From an uncultured Porphyromonadaceae bacterium (GTDB taxonomy: Bacteria; Bacteroidota; Bacteroidia; Bacteroidales; Paludibacteraceae), in assembly GCA_937898265.1 (NCBI GenBank), contig CALEJM010000169.1, forward strand, positions 1 to 12,695: DNA of 12,695 nucleotides, read 5' to 3'. Position numbers and translations under genes: made by a program. This document shows, piece by piece, positions 7,236 through 12,695 of this stretch. The notes below the pieces were generated by a model that made no database searches, was not told the DNA's origin, and saw only the letters and a program-made list of their open reading frames with translations. Numbering within the stretch: position 1 is the stretch's first letter; every line of letters starts with the position of its first letter.

Positions 7236-8463
7236 TGTCATCATATTGGTGCTGACTGCCGTTGTTCTGCAGGCTCAGCCCATCACATATACACGGTTCA
7301 TGCAGTCGGTAGCCGAGAAAAACAGCAGCTACCTTGCAGAGAAATACAATATTGATATCGCCGCCGCCAACGTGAAGACTGCCAAGGGAATCAACGATCC
7401 CGAGCTGTCGGTGGAGTACGGCAACAACCAGGACTGGTCGTTGCAAATGGGCCAGTCGGTTGACGTCGGACTGAGCTACGACATCAACCTGGCGGGCTCA
7501 CGCCGCGCGGGCATCCGCGTTGCCCAGACCGAGCAGGAGATGACCCAAGCTGCCGTGGCTGCCTTCCTCAGCGCGCTCCGCCTGGAGGCTGCCGAGGCGT
7601 GGGCTGAGGCGTGGCGACTCCGCGAGAATGTCAAGGTGCTTGAGCAGGCGGTGGCCGACATGCGTCAGGTGGCTGCCAGCGACAGCATCCGTCTGCTGGT
7701 GGGCGACGTGGGTCTCACCGATGCCACCCAAAGCAAGGTGGAGGCGCACACCCTTGAGGGAGAGCTGATTGCCATGCGCGCCGAGTACCGCAATGCGCTG
7801 ATGAACCTCTCACGACTCTGTGGCGGCGAGCGCATCACCGACCTTGCCGACGACCATCTTCCGCAACGCGCCCTGCTTTACAGCGAGGAGGAGGCGTGCC
7901 GACAAGCCATTGCCCAGCGCGCCGACCTCAAAGAGGCTGAGCTGGCGCAGACCCTCTCGGAGAACAACCTCCGTTTGGTCAAGGCGTCGCGTGCCCTCGA
8001 CATCAGCCTCAGCGTGGGCTATTCCTACAACACCGAGGTGCGCAACGAACTGGCGCCCGCCCCTCAATTCAGCGGCTTCAGCGTCGGCGTGGCCATCCCT
8101 ATCAAGTTCACCAGCATGAACAAAGGCGAGAAACTGGTGGCGCAGAGTCAGGTGCTTCAAAGTCAGAAATACTACGAAGCTGCCCAGATGCAGGTGCGCA
8201 TGGAAGCCGCCCAGGCCTACAACGCTTTCGTGGCTGCCAACGAGGTGCTCAAGAAATACGACAGCGAACTGCTGCGCGACGCCAAACAGATTGTGGAGAG
8301 TCGCAAGGTGGGCTACCAACGCGGCGAGAGCAGCCTCCTGGAATTTCTCACCGCCCAACAAACCTACCGCGACGTGATGCAAGCCTATATCGACGCCTAC
8401 AGCAACCGCTATCTCTGTCAGGCTCAGTTGGAATACGCCATCGGCAACAACAACGAGCCATAG
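7219..8463 (+). CDS. TolC/CzcC-family outer-membrane efflux protein
   Basis: This is the outer-membrane channel of the tripartite metal exporter, 414 residues. The ATG at 7219 overlaps the end of the pump gene by 17 bases and gives a clean Sec signal peptide: MKK, a hydrophobic core, then LQA with probable cleavage after residue 19. The rest shows the two-fold OEP pattern. Long Ala/Glu/Gln-rich amphipathic helices occur at about 100-200 and about 310-400, and each half contains strand segments, such as DVGLSYDINLAG in the first and FSVGVAIPIKF in the second. Near the C-terminus, GESSLLEFLTAQQTYRDV is typical of the family. No lipobox cysteine is visible near the N-terminus. The coding sequence is noticeably GC-rich: 7561-7620 has 45 G+C in 60 bases. 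No obvious terminator follows the TAG at 8461. Confidence 0.93.
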   Translation: MKKIFNVIILVLTAVVLQAQPITYTRFMQSVAEKNSSYLAEKYNIDIAAANVKTAKGINDPELSVEYGNNQDWSLQMGQSVDVGLSYDINLAGSRRAGIRVAQTEQEMTQAAVAAFLSALRLEAAEAWAEAWRLRENVKVLEQAVADMRQVAASDSIRLLVGDVGLTDATQSKVEAHTLEGELIAMRAEYRNALMNLSRLCGGERITDLADDHLPQRALLYSEEEACRQAIAQRADLKEAELAQTLSENNLRLVKASRALDISLSVGYSYNTEVRNELAPAPQFSGFSVGVAIPIKFTSMNKGEKLVAQSQVLQSQKYYEAAQMQVRMEAAQAYNAFVAANEVLKKYDSELLRDAKQIVESRKVGYQRGESSLLEFLTAQQTYRDVMQAYIDAYSNRYLCQAQLEYAIGNNNEP

Positions 8464-8522
8464 CCCAAAATGACCTCCGCACCCCCTTTTTCGGGCTTAG
8501 GAAGAAAAAACTTGGGAAAAGC

Positions 8523-8553
8523 ATTGATATTTAGAAAATAATTTGTACTTTTG
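8523..8553 (+). promoter_or_regulatory. Bacteroidetes promoter of the rimP-nusA-infB cluster
   Basis: ATTG at 8523-8526 acts as a -33 element. It is separated by 19 bases from TACTTTTG at 8546-8553, an exact match to the TAnnTTTG -7 consensus. Spacing and both boxes fit the Bacteroidetes primary sigma factor. The ten bases TACTTTTGCA are identical to those at 2548-2557 before the efflux operon. Transcription should start near 8560, about 48 bases before rimP. Confidence 0.75.
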
Positions 8554-8562
8554 CAGCGACTT

Positions 8563-8587
8563 AGAGGGGGACGGACAGTTCCCCTCT
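8563..8587 (+). promoter_or_regulatory. 5' leader stem-loop of rimP
   Basis: AGAGGGG (8563-8569) pairs perfectly with CCCCTCT (8581-8587) around an 11-base loop. A T-rich stretch with no G (8588-8602) follows, then the rimP ATG at 8608. With initiation near 8560, the stem would sit within the first few transcribed bases. It could stabilise the 5' end, modulate access to the start codon, or act as a weak attenuator because of the U-rich tail. The pairing is seen directly; the role is inferred. Confidence 0.5.
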
Positions 8588-8607
8588 CTTAATTTATTTT
8601 TATCGCA

Positions 8608-9072
8608 ATGATTTCAACATCCGAACTCACCCAACTGGTGGAACAATGCATCGCCGAACGCGACGCATTCCTTGTGACAGTGGAGATTAGCGCCAGCAAC
8701 GCCATCACCATCGAGCTCGACTCCAAAGCCGGACTCGACATGGAACTCTGCGCCGCAATCAACCGCAGTCTGCAAGCACACTACGGCGAAGAACTCGACA
8801 ACTACGACCTCGAAGTGGGCTCAACGGGTCTCACCACCCCATTCAAAATCGTCAAACAATACGAAAACGTGGTTGGCGAAAAAGTTGAAGTGGTTACCAA
8901 AGAGGGCAAAAAACTCAGAGGCGTGATGAAAGAGGCCGACAGCGAACACTTCACCATCGAAGTAGAGATGATGGTCAAACTCGAAGGCGCCAAACGCAAG
9001 ACGCTTCAGCTGCAAAATTTCACTTTCGCATACAACGAAGTGAAAAGCACGTGCCGCATGATTGAAATCTAA
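8608..9072 (+). CDS. rimP: Ribosome maturation factor RimP
   Basis: RimP assists late assembly of the 30S ribosomal subunit in the cytoplasm. The protein has 154 residues, normal for Bacteroidetes RimP. The N-terminal alpha/beta domain spans about residues 1-73 and includes DMELCAAINRSL. The conserved EVGSTGLTTPFK hinge ends at about residue 80, where other bacteria have S-PG(L/I)-RPL. The C-terminal SH3-like barrel begins near 85 (GEKVEVVTKEGKKLRGV) and ends with KSTCRMIEI. The start at 8608 follows the promoter and leader hairpin and gives a full N-terminus. No strong Shine-Dalgarno is present, which is common in this phylum. Its position directly before nusA and infB, the classic conserved order, supports the call. 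The gap to nusA is 39 A-rich bases with no promoter or terminator visible. Confidence 0.95.
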   Translation: MISTSELTQLVEQCIAERDAFLVTVEISASNAITIELDSKAGLDMELCAAINRSLQAHYGEELDNYDLEVGSTGLTTPFKIVKQYENVVGEKVEVVTKEGKKLRGVMKEADSEHFTIEVEMMVKLEGAKRKTLQLQNFTFAYNEVKSTCRMIEI

Positions 9073-9111
9073 CAACCAACAAAAAAAAGCAATACCAAAG
9101 ATAAGACAGCT

Positions 9112-10365
9112 ATGGCTAAAACAGAAAGTGCTAACCTCATCAGCACATTTGCAGAGTTCAAAGAAACAAAAAATATCGACCGCAAAACTCTGATGAGCAT
9201 CATGGAGGAATCGTTCCGCAACGTCATCACAAAGACATACGGTTCCGACAAAAACTACAAAATCGTAATCAACCCTGACAAAGGCGACGTAGAAATTTGG
9301 CGCAACCGCATTGTTGTGGAAGACGACAAGGTTACCGACACCAACCTCGAGATTCCTTTGTCGGAAGCACAAAAGATTCAGGAAGACTACGAGGTCGACG
9401 AAGAGGTGACAGAAAAGGTAGAATTCAGCGCCTTCAGCCGCCGCGCCGTGCTCAACCTCCGTCAGATGCTCGCATCCAAAGTGCTCGACGTACAGAAAGA
9501 CACCCTCTACGAGAAATACAGCGAAATCGTTGGACAAATCGTCAAAGGCGAAGTCTATCAAATGTGGAAAAAAGAAGTGCTCCTTCTTGACGAAGACAAC
9601 AACGAACTCCTGCTCCCAAAGAACGAGCAGATTCCAAGCGACTTCTACCACAAAGGCGATTACGTGCGCGCCGTCGTTGTGAAAGTAGACAACCAAAACA
9701 ACAACCCAAAAATCTACCTCTCACGCACCTCACCACTCTTCCTTGAGCGCCTCTTCGAACTCGAAGTACCAGAAATCAAAGACGGACTCATCACCATCAA
9801 GAAAATCGTACGCGTGCCAGGCGAACGCGCCAAAGTAGCCGTTGAAAGCTACGACGACCGCATCGATCCAGTAGGCGCATGCGTAGGCGTGAAAGGCGCA
9901 CGCATCAGCGGTATCGTTCGCGAACTCCGCAACGAAAGCATCGACGTCATCAACTGGACCAGCAACGTAAGCCTCCTCATCTCACGCGCACTCAGCCCAG
10001 CAAAAATCGTCTCCATCGGACTCGACAACGAAAACAAACGCGCCGACGTCTACATGCAACAAGAAGACATCTCACTCGCCATCGGTAAAAACGGCAACAA
10101 CATCAAACTCGCTAGCATGCTCACCGGTTACACCATCGACGTATACCGCGAAGAAGAAGCTACCGTTGACGCCGACGACATCTACCTCGACGAATTCAAC
10201 GACGAAATCGACAACTGGGTCATCGACCTCCTCAAAGCCAACGGCTTCAACACCGCCAAAGAAGTGCTCAAAACCTCACGCGAGGAACTCATCGCACGCA
10301 CCGACCTCGAGGAAGAAACCATCGACGACATCATCCGCATCCTCAGCGAAGAATTCGCCGAATAA
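9112..10365 (+). CDS. nusA: Transcription elongation/termination factor NusA
   Basis: NusA binds RNA polymerase and nascent RNA, modulating pausing, termination and antitermination. The protein has 417 residues, typical for Bacteroidetes. The N-terminal polymerase-binding domain covers about 1-135 (LISTFAEFKETKNIDRKTL at its start). The S1 domain is about 140-205. KH1 has the GxxG motif at G259-G262 within the IDPVGACVGVKGARI signature, and KH2 has GKNG at 325-328 (AIGKNGNNIKLA). A C-terminal helix-hairpin-helix-like segment at about 365-417 contains LKANGFNTAKEVL. The second long acidic repeat found in E. coli NusA is absent, as expected. It lies 39 bases after rimP and 82 bases before infB on the same strand, and is probably co-transcribed with both. 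The coding strand is rich in A and C, with many AAC, GAC, ATC, CTC and GAA codons. Confidence 0.97.
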   Translation: MAKTESANLISTFAEFKETKNIDRKTLMSIMEESFRNVITKTYGSDKNYKIVINPDKGDVEIWRNRIVVEDDKVTDTNLEIPLSEAQKIQEDYEVDEEVTEKVEFSAFSRRAVLNLRQMLASKVLDVQKDTLYEKYSEIVGQIVKGEVYQMWKKEVLLLDEDNNELLLPKNEQIPSDFYHKGDYVRAVVVKVDNQNNNPKIYLSRTSPLFLERLFELEVPEIKDGLITIKKIVRVPGERAKVAVESYDDRIDPVGACVGVKGARISGIVRELRNESIDVINWTSNVSLLISRALSPAKIVSIGLDNENKRADVYMQQEDISLAIGKNGNNIKLASMLTGYTIDVYREEEATVDADDIYLDEFNDEIDNWVIDLLKANGFNTAKEVLKTSREELIARTDLEEETIDDIIRILSEEFAE

Positions 10366-10430
10366 CACACACCAACAGACGGGTTTACACACACTATATC
10401 AATCCAACAACACATAGTTTTAATTCATAA

Positions 10431-10437
10431 AAAGGAG
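10431..10437 (+). promoter_or_regulatory. Shine-Dalgarno of infB
   Basis: AAAGGAG ends 10 bases before the ATG at 10448. It is the clearest ribosome-binding site in the window, as the other genes show little or none. It fixes the infB start together with the conserved N-terminal MAIRLGKLV. Confidence 0.6.
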
Positions 10438-10447
10438 TAAAAGAGAC

Positions 10448-12664
10448 ATGGCAATAAGATTAGGAAAATTAGTTACCACACTCAACGTTGGTGAAGACAC
10501 CATTGTTGATTTCTTGAAAAAGAAAGGCTTTGAAGGCGAGTTCAACGTCAACGTCAAACTCACCGACGAACAAGTGGAACTGCTACAAAAGCAATTTGGC
10601 AAAGACCAAGATTTGAAGAAACAGAGCGAGGCATTGTCCAATGAGCGCAAAAACAAAGACGCCTCAGCCGTCGTTGTAGCCACAGGCTACGAACAAGAGG
10701 CAGAAAAACCCGCACCTGCCAAAAAAGAAAAGGTCAAAGCAGAAAAACCTGCCGAGCCAGCACCAGAAAAGGCAGAACCAAAAGCAGAAGTCAAAGAGAC
10801 ACCTGCACCCAAAGAAGAGCCTAAAGAGACTCCGAAAGAAGTAGCCAAGAAAGAAGAACCGAAAGCCATTGTCACTCCTGAAAAGAAAGAAGAAAAACCT
10901 GTTGTTGAGAAACCAGCCCCTAAAGCCGAAACTGCCAAGCCAGCAGCAGAAGCCAAGAAAGAGGACAAACCAACTGCCAAACCAAAGGCAGAAGAGAAAC
11001 CTGCAACCGCAGAGAAACCCGTCACCAAACCTGTTGAAGCACCCACCATCAAACCCGTCGTAGTGGCTGCCGCACAACAGAACACCGTTGTTATCACACC
11101 CGTTGAACCCTCTGCAACACCAACTGTCTCATCTACCTCGTCAACCACTTTGACCGGTCCGAAAATCGTTGGCAAAATCCAATTGGACAGCATCAACCAA
11201 ACCACACGACCACCAAAGCAAAAACACGAGAAAAACAAGAAAAACAAAGAAGGCAACAAGCCTAACAACGGACAAAATAACAACAACAAACCAAACAACA
11301 ACCAAAACCAAAACGGCAAGCCTAAGAACGACAACAACGGCCAAACTGGCGGCAATGGCGACAAGAAGAAACGCGAGCGTATCGGACACACCAAAGTCGA
11401 CATCAACGCAGTTGTCAACCAAAACAAAGGCAAGCAAAACAACAATAACGGCAACAATCCTAACAACAACAAGGACAACCGTAAAGACAACAAAAACCTC
11501 AAGAACAACAAAAACGTCCGCAACGATCGCAACGCTGCCAACAACGCACCAAGCGACGAGGATATGTCAAAGAAAATCAAGGAGGCACTCAACAACCTTA
11601 CCAACAATAAGGAAATCAACAAGAAGGGCGCTTCCCACCGTCGCGAAAAACGACAGAATATCCGCGAACAACAACAAGAGCAGTTCGGACAGGAATTGGC
11701 AGAATCAAAGATTCTCAAAATCACCGAGTTCGTTACTGCCAACGAGTTGGCAACCATGATGAAGAAGAGCGTCAACGAAATCATCGGCACCTGCTTCGCC
11801 ATGGGTCTTGTGGTTTCCATCAACCAACGCCTTAACGCAGAGACCATCAACATCGTAGCTGAAGAGTTCGGCTTCCAAACCGAATTCGTCAGCGCCGAAG
11901 TGGTTCACGCCATCAAAGAGGAAGAAGTGAACGAAGAAGCCCTTGTGCCACGCTCACCAATCGTTACCGTCATGGGTCACGTCGACCACGGTAAGACCTC
12001 TTTGCTCGACTACATCCGTAAATCCAACGTCATCGCCGGTGAGGCAGGCGGTATCACACAGCACATCGGTGCCTACCACGTTTCCCTCGAAGACGGACGT
12101 CAGATTACCTTCCTCGACACCCCAGGTCACGAAGCCTTCACCGCCATGCGTGCCCGTGGTGCTCAGGTAACAGATATCGCCATCATCATCGTGGCTGCCG
12201 ACGACGACGTGATGCCACAAACCGTTGAGGCTATCAACCACGCAGCCGCCGCAGGCGTGCCTATCGTCTTCGCCATCAACAAGATTGATAAGCCAGGCGC
12301 CAACCCAGATAAAGTCAAAGAGAGCCTCGCTGCCATGAACTACCTCGTTGAGGAATGGGGCGGTAAATACCAGTCACAAGACATCTCAGCCAAACAAGGC
12401 ATCGGTGTCAACGAACTCTTGGAAAAGGTATTGCTTGAAGCCGAGCTGCTTGACCTCAAAGCCGACCCAACCAAGGAAGCCACCGGTTCCGTCATTGAGT
12501 CATCGTTGGACAAAGGTCGTGGCTACGTTGCCACCCTCTTGGTCGATGCTGATGAAAAGTGTTTCGGATGTGAGTGTCTGAAGGTCGGCACAGAGGCTTT
12601 TCACCTGTTCGGGCGATTGGATATTGCGGTGGTGTGTGCCCGTGGGAGCATCGAACTCGAATAG
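10448..12664 (+). CDS. infB: Translation initiation factor IF2, 3' end replaced
   Basis: IF2 is the GTPase that places initiator tRNA and joins the ribosomal subunits. The N-terminal subdomain (about 1-55, [16 protein letters not shown]) leads into a Lys/Pro/Glu/Ala-rich linker (about 84-200). A Bacteroidales-type stretch follows ([16 protein letters not shown], about 240-255), then an Asn-rich stretch (about 267-366). A second IF2N-like segment lies at about 415-480. The GTPase domain is complete: GHVDHGKT at 510-517, DTPG at 557-560, NKID at 611-614 and SAK at 647-649. Domain II starts ([13 protein letters not shown]), but genuine IF2 sequence ends at about residue 699 (base 12544). The final 39 residues, to the TAG at 12662-12664, are the antisense of a GH3 gene. 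Most of domain II and the C1 and C2 domains, which contact fMet-tRNA, are missing, so this product could not do IF2's essential job. The true gene probably continues as in other Bacteroidales, and the end here looks like a chimera. Confidence 0.93.
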   Translation: MAIRLGKLVTTLNVGEDTIVDFLKKKGFEGEFNVNVKLTDEQVELLQKQFGKDQDLKKQSEALSNERKNKDASAVVVATGYEQEAEKPAPAKKEKVKAEKPAEPAPEKAEPKAEVKETPAPKEEPKETPKEVAKKEEPKAIVTPEKKEEKPVVEKPAPKAETAKPAAEAKKEDKPTAKPKAEEKPATAEKPVTKPVEAPTIKPVVVAAAQQNTVVITPVEPSATPTVSSTSSTTLTGPKIVGKIQLDSINQTTRPPKQKHEKNKKNKEGNKPNNGQNNNNKPNNNQNQNGKPKNDNNGQTGGNGDKKKRERIGHTKVDINAVVNQNKGKQNNNNGNNPNNNKDNRKDNKNLKNNKNVRNDRNAANNAPSDEDMSKKIKEALNNLTNNKEINKKGASHRREKRQNIREQQQEQFGQELAESKILKITEFVTANELATMMKKSVNEIIGTCFAMGLVVSINQRLNAETINIVAEEFGFQTEFVSAEVVHAIKEEEVNEEALVPRSPIVTVMGHVDHGKTSLLDYIRKSNVIAGEAGGITQHIGAYHVSLEDGRQITFLDTPGHEAFTAMRARGAQVTDIAIIIVAADDDVMPQTVEAINHAAAAGVPIVFAINKIDKPGANPDKVKESLAAMNYLVEEWGGKYQSQDISAKQGIGVNELLEKVLLEAELLDLKADPTKEATGSVIESSLDKGRGYVATLLVDADEKCFGCECLKVGTEAFHLFGRLDIAVVCARGSIELE
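12521..12551. other. Chimeric junction between infB and the GH3 gene
   Basis: The + strand reads VATLLV of IF2 domain II at 12527-12544. The minus strand of the same bases reads DQEGG of GH3. At least GCCACCCTCTTGGTC (12530-12544) fits both genes in opposite orientations. The shared word could reach from 12521 (minus-strand NVA is plausible in GH3) to about 12551, because the native IF2 codons after VATLLV are unknown. Left of it everything is infB; right of it everything is antisense GH3. Confidence 0.75.
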
Positions 12665-12694
12665 GATGACGCCGCCGACATGATAGTCGCGGAT
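12530..12694 (-). CDS. GH3 beta-N-acetylhexosaminidase, internal fragment
   Basis: The minus strand, read from the right edge inward, encodes about 55 residues with no start or natural stop. It begins [17 protein letters not shown], continues with [17 protein letters not shown] and ends [10 protein letters not shown]. This is the N-terminal barrel of glycoside hydrolase family 3 N-acetylhexosaminidases (NagZ-like), where the DQEGG motif follows the strand LFISI. In this family the enzyme releases terminal N-acetylglucosamine from peptidoglycan fragments or glycans. The upstream part of the gene lies beyond the right edge. Beyond DQEGG the frame runs into antisense infB and hits a TGA at 12502-12500, so the catalytic downstream half is absent. 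A further NVA after QEGG could belong to either gene. The call rests on a short but highly characteristic stretch. Confidence 0.8.
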
Positions 12695-12695
12695 G

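Noticed and set aside
8461..8497. Inverted repeat AGCCC...GGGCT after the channel gene as a terminator
   Set aside because: The stem is only five pairs with a loop of about 26 bases, and an A-run rather than a T-run follows on the + strand.
11250..11545. Possible CRISPR or tandem-repeat array in the AAC-rich stretch
   Set aside because: There is no regular repeat-spacer structure. It is in-frame low-complexity coding sequence of IF2.
10687..11853. 388-residue minus-strand frame opposite infB, rich in Leu, Phe and Ser
   Set aside because: It is the antisense of the Lys/Glu/Asn-rich IF2 linker, which naturally reads as hydrophobic sequence. It is not a membrane protein gene.
1..12695. A new defence or mobile system
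   Set aside because: Every gene belongs to a known housekeeping, protease, glycosidase or efflux family. I found no transposase, integrase, nuclease or toxin-antitoxin pair.

Overview
The window looks like part of a Bacteroidales chromosome (Bacteroides/Prevotella-like). Three things point there: Bacteroidetes-type promoter boxes of the TAnnTTTG form, a tricorn-like S41 peptidase of the kind common in gut Bacteroidales, and a RimP-NusA-IF2 set with Bacteroidetes-type sequences, including the IF2 linker stretch [17 protein letters not shown] cannot name a genus from sequence alone. All complete genes lie on the + strand.

Layout. (1) Positions 3-2264: the C-terminal two-thirds of a tricorn-like peptidase, cut by the left edge and followed by a strong hairpin-plus-T-tract terminator. 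(2) Positions 2265-2577: a 313-base gap holding that terminator, a GC-rich pair of imperfect direct repeats, and a promoter. (3) Positions 2578-8463: a heavy-metal efflux operon. It encodes a small histidine-rich exported or membrane-anchored protein, a lipoprotein membrane-fusion adaptor, a CzcA/CusA-family RND pump and a TolC-family outer-membrane protein. The last three genes are tightly coupled (3-base gap, then 17-base overlap). (4) Positions 8464-8607: a second promoter with the same ten-base box as the first, and a 5' leader hairpin. (5) Positions 8608-12544: the housekeeping cluster rimP-nusA-infB, for ribosome maturation, transcription elongation/termination and translation initiation. 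(6) Positions about 12530-12695: the minus strand encodes an interior piece of a GH3-family beta-N-acetylhexosaminidase.

How the genes work together. The efflux genes encode all three parts of a tripartite metal exporter, which would move ions from the cytoplasm or periplasm through the outer membrane. The histidine-rich leader protein is a good candidate metal-binding accessory. The pump carries the acidic triad (D396, D402, E409) of the CzcA-type divalent-cation pumps and lacks a methionine at the one CusA methionine position I can align securely. Zn/Co/Ni/Cd export is therefore a better guess than Cu/Ag.

The most striking anomaly is at the right end. infB is intact through its GTPase domain and then switches, within codons for VATLLV, into the antisense of a GH3 gene at its DQEGG motif. 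The two genes share at least 15 bases at the join. This is most simply a chimeric assembly joint at a short shared word, though a real microhomology rearrangement is possible. I found no CRISPR array, tRNA, rRNA, insertion sequence or recognisable defence system. Apart from the histidine-rich protein and the GC-rich repeat pair, the window is ordinary core and efflux gene content.
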